Source: an uncultured Bacilli bacterium
GTDB taxonomy: Bacteria > Bacillota_I > Bacilli_A > RF39 > UBA660
Length of the DNA stretch: 63,302 nt
Direction: 5' to 3'
NCBI GenBank assembly: GCA_947629255.1
Contig: CANRDF010000004.1
Span: forward strand, 1 to 63,302
Shown: in pieces, positions 38,715 to 46,821 of the stretch
Numbering within the stretch: position 1 is the first letter of the stretch
Layout of the letters: each line of letters begins with the position of its first letter
Translations under genes and position numbers: made by a program
The notes under the pieces: model-generated
Databases searched by the model: none
Told to the model about the DNA's origin: nothing
Seen by the model: the letters and a program-made list of their open reading frames with translations, nothing else

Positions 38715-39161
38715 ATGTTATTTGATAACACAGATTTTAATTATGAAATTGGCTTTTTTAAAATTCCAGGAAGCGACTTTTCGAAAGAAATGAGAACCGA
38801 TAAGTTTTTAACACCGGAAGAAGGGTTTTTAAGAGGAAATTTATTTCGTGACGAATATGTGCCTTACAAAAATTTAACGTATTACAAATTAAAAGGGGAA
38901 AATGAAAGAGAAACTATGCTTTTAAAATTAATGTCTTATGCTTTTGCAATTGTTGATTTGAATCTCTATTTAGATTTACATCCAGAAGACCAAAATGCTT
39001 TCATGTTGTTTAAAAAATATACGAAAGAAAAATGTGATGTAGAAGAGGCTTACACAGAAAAATATGGTCCACTTATCGTTACAGATACAACAGGAAATAC
39101 CTTTAACTGGATTAAAAATCCATGGCCATGGGATAAGACAGGAGGGACTAAATATGTTTAA
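38715..39161 (+). CDS. CotJA-CotJB fusion-like spore coat protein
   Basis: CotJA-like TPEEGFLRGNLFRDEYVPY followed by CotJB-like LLKLMSYAFAIVDLNLYLDLHPEDQNA...YGPL...WIKNPWPWDK. Confidence 0.75.
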   Translation: MLFDNTDFNYEIGFFKIPGSDFSKEMRTDKFLTPEEGFLRGNLFRDEYVPYKNLTYYKLKGENERETMLLKLMSYAFAIVDLNLYLDLHPEDQNAFMLFKKYTKEKCDVEEAYTEKYGPLIVTDTTGNTFNWIKNPWPWDKTGGTKYV

Positions 39162-39711
39162 GTATGTCAAACATTTAAATTATCCAATTAATATTCAGAA
39201 AAAAGATTTGAAAATGGCAAAAAATTTATTAACTCAATTTGGGGGTTCGAATGGAGAACTTGCTGCATCTCTTCGTTATTTTAGTCAAAAGTTTTCAATG
39301 CCAGATGAAAAAGGAAAAGCTTTGTTAAATGATATTGCAACAGAAGAACTTGGACATTGTGAAATGATTTGTACGATGGTGAGTCAATTAGTGAAAGATG
39401 CAACCGTAGAAGAATTAAAAGCAAATGGTCTAGAAAGTCTATATACAGAGCATGGAAAAGGGGTATATCCAACCGATTCTTTTGGAAATCCATTTACTGT
39501 GACTTACTTTGCTGTAACTGGAGATACATTAGCTGATTTATCGGAAGATATGGCTGCTGAGCAAAAAGCAAGAGCTATTTATGAAAACTTAATTGATGAA
39601 ACGGATGATGAAGATGTCCTTGCACCACTTCTATTCTTAAGACAAAGAGAAGTTGTTCATTTTAATCGTTTTAAAGAATTATATAAATATTATAAAAATA
39701 AGGGATATTAA
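39154..39711 (+). CDS. cotJC: Spore coat protein CotJC / manganese catalase family
   Basis: GGSNGELAASLRYFSQKF, ATEELGHCEMI, DMAAEQKARAIYENL; start refined to 39154. Confidence 0.9.
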   Translation: MFKYVKHLNYPINIQKKDLKMAKNLLTQFGGSNGELAASLRYFSQKFSMPDEKGKALLNDIATEELGHCEMICTMVSQLVKDATVEELKANGLESLYTEHGKGVYPTDSFGNPFTVTYFAVTGDTLADLSEDMAAEQKARAIYENLIDETDDEDVLAPLLFLRQREVVHFNRFKELYKYYKNKGY

Positions 39712-39792
39712 AGGCACGAAAAAAGTGTCTTTTTTTCTTGTATTCCTCTTCTTTTTGTGGTATCTTTTTATTAAGGAAAGATAGGGATTTAT

Positions 39793-40551
39793 ATGGATGA
39801 AAAAAAGAAAAAAACAACTTCAAAGAAAACGAGTACAAAGACAAGTACAGCTAAGAAAAACGGTGTAAAAAAGACGACTACTAGAAAGACAACGACCAAA
39901 AAGCCAGCATCTAAGAAACCCGTTGCCAAAGTAGAGAAGAAAGTTGTAGAAGAAAAAATTATTGAAGAGAAAGAAAGTTTTCAAGAACCAATTGAAATGA
40001 ATGAAGAACCTAAAAAAGAGGCAAAAGTTGTTTGGAATGAAAAGAGTCATTTAAAAGCAATTATTATGGCTGTTGTAGCCTTTCTTGTTTTAGCAGTAGG
40101 TGTTATCGTGGCTTTTATACAAGCAGAGGAAAGTGGTGCTTCTTACAGTGATAAATGGAAAGATAAAAGTTATTTAGTTGAAAAAGAATATGCAGCATCT
40201 GTGACTTGTGATGGAATTCCAAATGCTATTTTAGGAGACCAAGCGTTTATTCTTGTGACTTCATTTAATGAAGAAGAATTTCATTTAGAAAAAGATTTAG
40301 CAAGACTGATTCGTGAAAATCATATTGAAGATTTTTATGTTTATCCTTTAGTTGATAATTGTGGGCCAATCAGCAATGCATCAAGTGTTGCAGGAAGGAA
40401 TCTATTATTAACAAAAGGTTTAGAACACACTCCAGCAATTTTATATTACCGAAATGGAAAGCTAGAAGAAGTTGTAGAACGTGAAGATGAAAAAATGTTA
40501 GAAGTAGGAGATTTCCAAAAGTTACTTGATATTTATGAAATTACAAAATAA
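39793..40551 (+). CDS. Membrane protein with Lys/Thr-rich cytoplasmic N-terminal tail and soluble domain
   Basis: KKTTSKKTSTKTSTAKK...TM VFLVLAVGVIVAFIQA. Confidence 0.55.
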   Translation: MDEKKKKTTSKKTSTKTSTAKKNGVKKTTTRKTTTKKPASKKPVAKVEKKVVEEKIIEEKESFQEPIEMNEEPKKEAKVVWNEKSHLKAIIMAVVAFLVLAVGVIVAFIQAEESGASYSDKWKDKSYLVEKEYAASVTCDGIPNAILGDQAFILVTSFNEEEFHLEKDLARLIRENHIEDFYVYPLVDNCGPISNASSVAGRNLLLTKGLEHTPAILYYRNGKLEEVVEREDEKMLEVGDFQKLLDIYEITK

Positions 40552-40586
40552 AAAGAGAAATCTTTTTTTCTTTTAGGAGGGTGCAT

Positions 40587-41117
40587 ATGTTAAACGTTGT
40601 TTTATTTGAACCAGAAATTCCTGGAAATACTGGAAATATCATGCGTACTTGTGTTGCTACACATACTCGTCTTCATTTGATTGAGCCTCTTGGTTTTTCT
40701 TTGGAAGAAAAGTATATTAAAAGAAGTGGGGTAAATTACATCGAGCATTGTGATTATACAGTATATTCAAATTGGGAAGAATTTGAGAAGAAAAATCAGG
40801 GAACTTATTATTTTTATACAAGATATGGTCATAAACCACATTCGGAGTTTGATTATTCAAATACGGATGAAAATATTTATCTTATTTTTGGAAAAGAAAG
40901 TACAGGTATCCCAAGAAGCATTTTGAAGCCTCATTTAGAATCTTGTGCAAGAATTCCAATGACGGATAAAGTTCGAGCTTTAAATTTATCAAATTCTGTT
41001 GCCATTGTTTTATATGAAGCATTAAGACAACAAAATTATATTGATTTATTAAAAGACGAGCCAGGAGACGCTGGTCATAAAGGAAATCATTTTATCGAGG
41101 ATTACTATGAACTGTAA
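40587..41117 (+). CDS. trmL: tRNA (cytidine(34)-2'-O)-methyltransferase
   Basis: LNVVLFEPEIPGNTGNIMRTC; FGKESTGIP; LNLSNSVAIVLYEALRQ. Confidence 0.93.
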   Translation: MLNVVLFEPEIPGNTGNIMRTCVATHTRLHLIEPLGFSLEEKYIKRSGVNYIEHCDYTVYSNWEEFEKKNQGTYYFYTRYGHKPHSEFDYSNTDENIYLIFGKESTGIPRSILKPHLESCARIPMTDKVRALNLSNSVAIVLYEALRQQNYIDLLKDEPGDAGHKGNHFIEDYYEL

Positions 41118-41385
41118 AAGATGCGGAAAAGCGATTGGAACAGACCGAGGAATTTGTCCATTCTGTGGAGCAATGTTAAGTCAAGACCAAATGGCTACTT
41201 ATAAACAAATGAAAAAAGAAAATCGTTTTCAAGAAGAAATGATTACTGAAAAATATAATGGCAAAAAGGTTTATTATGAAAAAAGAGAAGGATCGGATTC
41301 CAATTTCTATATATGGATTATTCTCTTTGGACTTCTTATCATCATTGCCGTTGTTGTTCTTGTGGTTGTCTTAGGAATTTTCTAA
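41107..41385 (+). CDS. Zinc-ribbon single-TM protein
   Basis: CKRCGKAIGTDRGICPFCG then C-terminal TM. Confidence 0.65.
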   Translation: MNCKRCGKAIGTDRGICPFCGAMLSQDQMATYKQMKKENRFQEEMITEKYNGKKVYYEKREGSDSNFYIWIILFGLLIIIAVVVLVVVLGIF

Positions 41386-41449
41386 GACTTTTTTCTTGCC
41401 TTTTCGCATATAAAAAATAAAATGATCCAAACTATAAAAGAGGGATTTT

Positions 41450-41968
41450 ATGAAACTACTATTTGTTTGTATCAAGATTTTCTTTGCCCGTATTTTAGAT
41501 GTGACTATCGCGACGTTTAGACAAAATATTTTATTAAAGGGTAAATGTGTTTTAGGTTCTTTGTTAGCTTTTGCAGAAATTATGATTTGGTTTTTAGTAG
41601 CTAGAGAAGCTCTTACGATTCCTATTCAAAGTTTATGGATTCCCATTTCTTATTCGCTAGGTTTTGCAACGGGGACTCTCATTGGAAGTTTATTATCGAA
41701 ACATTTTATTCGGGGAGAAGTAGGGGTTCAAATTATTATTGATGAAGAAGAAAAAAAAGATTTAGTGAATTCCTTAAAAATACGAGGATACCCCATTAAT
41801 ATTCTTCATTTAGAAAGTGGTTTTAACAGTGTTCCAAAGCTTATGATTTTCATTGAAGTGAGTACGAAAAATTTAAAAAAATTGGAAACTTTAATTCAGC
41901 AAAATGATCCAGATGCTTTTATTGTGATTAGTGATACGAAAAAAGTACTTAAAGGAACGATGAAATAA
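41450..41968 (+). CDS. UPF0316/DUF2179 membrane protein
   Basis: FFARILDVTIATFRQN; ...DPDAFIVISDTKKVLKG. Confidence 0.8.
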   Translation: MKLLFVCIKIFFARILDVTIATFRQNILLKGKCVLGSLLAFAEIMIWFLVAREALTIPIQSLWIPISYSLGFATGTLIGSLLSKHFIRGEVGVQIIIDEEEKKDLVNSLKIRGYPINILHLESGFNSVPKLMIFIEVSTKNLKKLETLIQQNDPDAFIVISDTKKVLKGTMK

Positions 41969-42021
41969 AAGGAAACTCATAGAATGGTTTCTTTTTTCAT
42001 ATATTTCACTAGGTGGTTTTC

Positions 42022-43089
42022 ATGAAAAAATGTTGTCTTATCCTTTTACTTCTTTTGATTCCTATTCGTGTTTCAGCCATTTCGGCGGAAAGTTATGCAG
42101 TGATGGATTATGATTCAGGACGTATTTTAATGAGTCATAATGGGGAGAAAGAAAAATTAATTGCCAGTACAACCAAAATTATGACTGCAATCATTGCTTT
42201 AGAAAATAAAGAACTAGATAGTGTAAGAAAAGTTGGGGAAGAAGTTTTAAAAGCTTATGGAAGTGCCATTTATCTTAGTTTAGAGGAAGAAATTACGTTA
42301 AAAGATTTACTTTATGGACTGATGCTTCGAAGTGGAAATGATGCAGCGATTGAAATTGCTTTTCATGTTTCAGGAAGTTTAGAAGAATTTGTAAAACTGA
42401 TGAATGAGAAAGCTTACGAACTAGGAATGAGTCATACGAAGTTTTTAAATCCGCATGGACTGGAAGAACAAGATGGAAGTGGGAATACTTCAACTGCTAT
42501 CGATATGGCCAAACTTATGCGTTACGCCTTAACAAATGAAACTTTTCGAGAAATTATCAAAACCAAAAGTTATACTGCTAAGACAACAGGAAAAACTTAT
42601 GTTTGGCAAAACAAAAATAAACTTTTACGAACTTATGAATATAACATTGGTGGAAAAACAGGCTTTACCGAAAAAGCTCGAAGAACTTTAGTCACGGCTT
42701 CCAAGAAAGATGATAAAACTTGCATTGTCGTGACTTTAAATGATGGAAATGATTTTGCAGATCATAAAGAGTTATGCGAAAGTGTTTTTGAAACCTATGA
42801 AAGAGTTTTATTGCTTGATAAAGACAGTACGATTATTGATGCGAATCATCCAGAAAAGTATTATTTAGAAGAAAGTTTTTATGCTTTGCTCACGAGTGAT
42901 GAGAAAGAAAGTATTCGTATTGATTATAAAATAGATACAAATGAAAAAAATACTGAAGTTGGGGTAGCCGAAGTGTATTTAAAAGATTCTTTGCTTGGAA
43001 GTGTGAAAATTTATCAAAGAGAAGAGGCTAAAGAAGAGAAAAAAGAAAACTTCTTTCAAAGATTTCTAAGGTGGTTGTTTCGATGGTAA
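42022..43089 (+). CDS. dacB: D-alanyl-D-alanine carboxypeptidase (spore DacB-type by context)
   Basis: STTKIMTAI (SxxK), SGNDAA (SxN), KTG motif; followed by spmA-spmB. Confidence 0.87.
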   Translation: MKKCCLILLLLLIPIRVSAISAESYAVMDYDSGRILMSHNGEKEKLIASTTKIMTAIIALENKELDSVRKVGEEVLKAYGSAIYLSLEEEITLKDLLYGLMLRSGNDAAIEIAFHVSGSLEEFVKLMNEKAYELGMSHTKFLNPHGLEEQDGSGNTSTAIDMAKLMRYALTNETFREIIKTKSYTAKTTGKTYVWQNKNKLLRTYEYNIGGKTGFTEKARRTLVTASKKDDKTCIVVTLNDGNDFADHKELCESVFETYERVLLLDKDSTIIDANHPEKYYLEESFYALLTSDEKESIRIDYKIDTNEKNTEVGVAEVYLKDSLLGSVKIYQREEAKEEKKENFFQRFLRWLFRW

Positions 43090-43673
43090 CATATATTTGG
43101 GTTTTTTTCCTTGTCGTAGGTTCTTTATTTACGATTTTTACAGGGAATATTGAAAGTTTAAATAATCAAATTTTAAAAGGGGGAACGGATGGAATCAAAC
43201 TTCTTTTGGATATGCTTCCTTTACTTGTTTTATGGACAGGTGTTATGAAAATTGCCGAAGACTCGAAAATTTTAGAAAAGTTTTCCAAATTAGTGTGTCC
43301 TCTTTTAAGTAAGTTATTTCCAAGTTTGCCCAAAAATCATCCTGCTTTAGGTTATATTGCTTCGAATATTGCCGCGAATGCTTTAGGTCTTGGTAGTGCG
43401 GCGACTCCGTTTGGCTTAAAAGCGATGGAATGCTTGCAAGAAGATAATCCTCAAAAGGATACGGCAACAGAAGCTATGGTTACGTTTTTAATATTAAATA
43501 CGGGTGGAGTGACCATTGTTCCAACGACCGTGATTGCCCTTCGAATGATGTATGGAAGTGCAAATCCATCGGAAATTATTTTAACTAGTATTCTGGCGAC
43601 TTTCTCATCGAATATAGCCGGGCTTATTTTTGATTATATAAAGAGGAGGAAAAACCGTGTTTCAACTCTCTAA
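43083..43673 (+). CDS. spmA: Spore maturation protein A
   Basis: SNIAANALGLGSAATPFGLKAM. Confidence 0.92.
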   Translation: MVTYIWVFFLVVGSLFTIFTGNIESLNNQILKGGTDGIKLLLDMLPLLVLWTGVMKIAEDSKILEKFSKLVCPLLSKLFPSLPKNHPALGYIASNIAANALGLGSAATPFGLKAMECLQEDNPQKDTATEAMVTFLILNTGGVTIVPTTVIALRMMYGSANPSEIILTSILATFSSNIAGLIFDYIKRRKNRVSTL

Positions 43674-44178
43674 TTACATTGTTCCTATTTTTGTTTTAGG
43701 AATTGTACTCTATGCTTTTAAGAAAAAAGTAAACATCTATGAATCATTTCTTGCTGGGGCTAAAGAAGGACTGATTACTACTTTTAAGATTGCTCCTGCT
43801 GTGATTGCCATGGTGTTTGTTACGAATATCTTTTTAAATAGTAAATTTTTGGAATTTCTTTTTTCTTTTTTGACACCTACATTAAATCGTTTTGGAATTC
43901 CTCTTAGTATTTTACCAATGGCTTTTGTAAGACCGATTTCAGGAACAGCCTCTTTAGCCATTATGACCAATATTTTTCAAATGTATGGACCTGATTCTTT
44001 TGTGGGAAGACTGGCCTCCAATTTACAAGGATGTACTGATACAACCATCTATGTCTTGGCTTTATATTTTGGGTCCATTCGAGTTACTAAAACCAAACAT
44101 GCATTACAGGCTGGTTTATTTGCTGATTTTATGGGAATTTTAGCTGCTTTTCTTATCACGTTCCTCTTTTTTGGATAA
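43657..44178 (+). CDS. spmB: Spore maturation protein B
   Basis: VRPISGTASLAIMTNIFQMYGPDSFVGRLASNLQGCTDTTIYVLALYFGS. Confidence 0.92.
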   Translation: MFQLSNYIVPIFVLGIVLYAFKKKVNIYESFLAGAKEGLITTFKIAPAVIAMVFVTNIFLNSKFLEFLFSFLTPTLNRFGIPLSILPMAFVRPISGTASLAIMTNIFQMYGPDSFVGRLASNLQGCTDTTIYVLALYFGSIRVTKTKHALQAGLFADFMGILAAFLITFLFFG

Positions 44179-44231
44179 AAACATAAAAAAAATGATACTA
44201 TTACAAGCCCTTATTGTAAGGTGCTTTTTTG

Positions 44232-44269
44232 TTTCTTTCAAAAACAAATGTACGCGTTTTTGAAAGAAA
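44232..44269. repeat. Perfect 14-bp inverted repeat, 10-nt spacer
   Basis: TTTCTTTCAAAAAC-N10-GTTTTTGAAAGAAA. Confidence 0.8.
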
Positions 44270-44273
44270 ATAT

Positions 44274-44303
44274 TTGACAAAGACACATAGACTATGGTAT
44301 GAT
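44274..44303 (+). promoter_or_regulatory. Sigma-A-type promoter
   Basis: TTGACA-18 bp-TATGAT. Confidence 0.65.
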
Positions 44304-44341
44304 AGTGATGCTTTCCGGAAAAAAAGAAGGATGGATTATAA

Positions 44342-45013
44342 ATGAAAAAATTACCCTCGGTAAAGTTAATCGTATTAGCTTTGACCGTTATTGGATGTTT
44401 AGAATTTTTAGTAAATCGTTTAGAAGATGTCATCTTAGTGACTTTTGAAAGTGGAATTACAACTTCAGGAAATTTCTTATATGAAACGATTTTGATGAAA
44501 AATCAAAAAAATGAATTAAACAGCCAAGAAAATATTGAAAATATAGAACAACAAATTGAAATTATTAGTTTGAAAGCTACCACACCAGAACCTATTGTAT
44601 ATGATGGTATGACGATGGCAGAGCTTACAGACAAACTAAATTTAAGTTTACATAGTGATTTAGCTGGATATGGAAGTAGTTTTGCAAAATATTCTTTGGA
44701 ATATGGAGTAGATCCTTATTTAGCTGTATCAATTACTTTACTAGAAACAGGTTGTAAATGGAATTGTAGTGCTTTAGTACGTAAATGTAACAATGTTGGT
44801 GGAATGAAAGGACCTGGAAGATGTAATGGTGGGTCTTATGATACGTTTGAAAGCTTAGATGCTGGAATCGAAGCAATGATCAGAAACCTTTCTAAAAATT
44901 ATATTCAAAAAGGAATTGTAACACCAGAACAAATTAATAAAAAGTATGCGGAAAGTACAACTTGGGCTACAAAAGTAAATAAATACATCCAAGAAGTGAA
45001 AAATGCTGTCTAA
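44342..45013 (+). CDS. Membrane-anchored glucosaminidase/lysozyme-like hydrolase
   Basis: YGVDPYLAVSITLLETGCKW...CNNVGGMKG...YDTFESLDAGIEAMIRNLSKNY. Confidence 0.75.
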   Translation: MKKLPSVKLIVLALTVIGCLEFLVNRLEDVILVTFESGITTSGNFLYETILMKNQKNELNSQENIENIEQQIEIISLKATTPEPIVYDGMTMAELTDKLNLSLHSDLAGYGSSFAKYSLEYGVDPYLAVSITLLETGCKWNCSALVRKCNNVGGMKGPGRCNGGSYDTFESLDAGIEAMIRNLSKNYIQKGIVTPEQINKKYAESTTWATKVNKYIQEVKNAV

Positions 45014-45079
45014 AACAAGGGAAATCTTGTTTTTTTCATGTCTTTTCGTTATAATAGTAATAGAAAGAAGTGAATAAAA

Positions 45080-45796
45080 GTGAAGAAAGAAAACTGGGTG
45101 TTAATAGGTTTACTAGGTGTGATTGTAGTGATTGCTTGTGTGTGTGCCTTCTTTGCTTTTCAAAATAGAGAAACGGAAGAAAAGGATGCAATAAAAATAA
45201 AGGAAGAATATGGTTCTTTGAATGGTCAAGTAAATGAAAATAATAAAAAAGAATATCCTGTTGTAGAACTTGATGATGACAATCCTTTTGTATATAAAAC
45301 AGAAGAAGAAATTGTAAAGATTTTAGAAAGTGGGTCTGGCATTATTTATTTTGGTTTTCCAACTTGTCCTTGGTGTCGAACTATACTGCCAATTTTAGAG
45401 GAGGCAGCTAAAGAAGAAAGTATTGGTGAGATTTATTACTTAAATATCAAAGACATTCGTTCTACTCTTGCTTTAGATGAAAATGATAAAGTGATTACTC
45501 AAAAAGAGGGTAGTGCCAATTATTATAAAATATTAGATTTATTAAAAGATTATTTAAGTGATTATACTTTATATGATTCCAAAGGAAAAAGTATTGAGAC
45601 CAATGAAAAAAGACTTTATGCTCCCACCATTGTAGCAGTTCAAGGTGGGAAGATTAAAGCATTTCATGAGGGAACTGTAGATGCACAAGAAACAGGGTAT
45701 GAAACATTGTCCGATAGTGACCGAGAAAAACTTAAAAATACTTTAAAAGAATTATTAAATTCAATCAGTTTAGATGTTTGTACGGATGCATGTTAA
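45080..45796 (+). CDS. Membrane-anchored thioredoxin-like protein
   Basis: TM; GIIYFGFPTCPWCRTILPIL (CPWC). Confidence 0.8.
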   Translation: MKKENWVLIGLLGVIVVIACVCAFFAFQNRETEEKDAIKIKEEYGSLNGQVNENNKKEYPVVELDDDNPFVYKTEEEIVKILESGSGIIYFGFPTCPWCRTILPILEEAAKEESIGEIYYLNIKDIRSTLALDENDKVITQKEGSANYYKILDLLKDYLSDYTLYDSKGKSIETNEKRLYAPTIVAVQGGKIKAFHEGTVDAQETGYETLSDSDREKLKNTLKELLNSISLDVCTDAC

Positions 45797-45839
45797 GAAA
45801 AGTAAGTATAGCTTTTCTTTTTCTTTATGACAAAAAATG

Positions 45840-45977
45840 ACACTTACAAGCAATTGTAAATGTCGTAAATCCATATAGGTAGGCATTCAGTAATGGAAAA
45901 CTGAATACTTCCTTTTTTAATTTTATGAAGTTTCCTTCATCTGTATACAGTATATCAAAAATGAGATAAAATTTCAA
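45840..45977. pseudogene. Type I TA remnant: toxin tail, 3' element and antisense promoter without intact toxin N-terminus
   Basis: AAAAATGACACTTACAAG tail and antisense promoter TTGAAA-17-TATACT (minus, 45949-45977) match the intact copies. Confidence 0.5.
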
Positions 45978-46105
45978 GTAGGAAAATATCATTTTTTGCT
46001 TGCTAATATTATAAATGTATGCTAATATGTTTGTAGGAAGTTTTTTAGAAAAACTGGGTGCCTTTTCACCTATCGGCTATGATAAGCTCGAGGAGGTGAT
46101 GAGCC

Positions 46106-46222
46106 ATGGATAAGCGAAGAACTTTTGTAATAAAGATTTTCAAATATCTATTAGCACTTGCTACATTATTTACAATATGCTTTTTAGCATTTTTGTACGT
46201 AATGATGCAAAAAGGCACTTAA
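46106..46222 (+). CDS. Putative type I toxin peptide B (38 aa)
   Basis: MDKRRTFVIKIFKYLLALATLFTICFLAFLYVMMQKGT; AGGAGGTGAT Shine-Dalgarno at 46091. Confidence 0.65.
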   Translation: MDKRRTFVIKIFKYLLALATLFTICFLAFLYVMMQKGT

Positions 46223-46360
46223 TAAAATTCAAATAGAATCTTATTAAATGCCTGACTATAGGTGAGGCATTCAGCGGCTATTCTGAAATACCTTCCTTTT
46301 TTATTTTATGAAGTTTCCTCCATCTGTATACAGTATATCAAAAATAAAATAAAAATTCAA
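46220..46360 (-). ncRNA. Predicted antisense antitoxin RNA of locus B (3' end uncertain)
   Basis: Minus-strand promoter TTGAAT-17-TATACT (46332-46360). Confidence 0.5.
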
Positions 46361-46492
46361 GTGGCAAAAAATAATATTTTTGCTTGCTAATATTATAAAA
46401 GTGTGTTAATATGTTTGCAGGAAGCATTTTAGTTGCTGAGTGTCTACCACTTTCTTCTCTCTATAACAAAATTTAAAGAAGAAAGGGGTGTG

Positions 46493-46594
46493 ATGTATAT
46501 GAGTCAAAACAGGAAATTTATACTTCAAATATTTGATTACATTATCACAATATTATGGCAAGTAATATTTATTCTTTCCATAATAAAGAAATGA
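46493..46594 (+). CDS. Putative type I toxin peptide C (33 aa)
   Basis: MYMSQNRKFILQIFDYIITILWQVIFILSIIKK; homologous to peptide A. Confidence 0.6.
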   Translation: MYMSQNRKFILQIFDYIITILWQVIFILSIIKK

Positions 46595-46731
46595 CACTTA
46601 CAAGTAAATTGTAAATGTCTCCAATCTTTTTCGGTAGGCATTCAGTGTGCAAAACTGAAATGCTTCCTTTTTTATTATATGAAGTTTCCTTCATCTATAT
46701 ACAGTATACCAAAAATAAATATAAAATTCAA
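46590..46731 (-). ncRNA. Predicted antisense antitoxin RNA of locus C (3' end uncertain)
   Basis: Minus-strand promoter TTGAAT-17-TATACT (46703-46731). Confidence 0.5.
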
Positions 46732-46821
46732 GTAGGAAAAAGTGATTTTAAAACTTTTTGTTTCTTCTTGAGAAATCAAATGATTTCTTTTATAATAGAG
46801 TTTAAGAAAGAGGTGAGAGTT

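Noticed and set aside
46615-46821. N-terminal extension of DnaB in the ORF track
   Set aside because: Extension reads through the TA locus C 3' arm and antisense promoter; ATG 46822 has AGAGGTGAGAG upstream and begins the DnaB-like sequence
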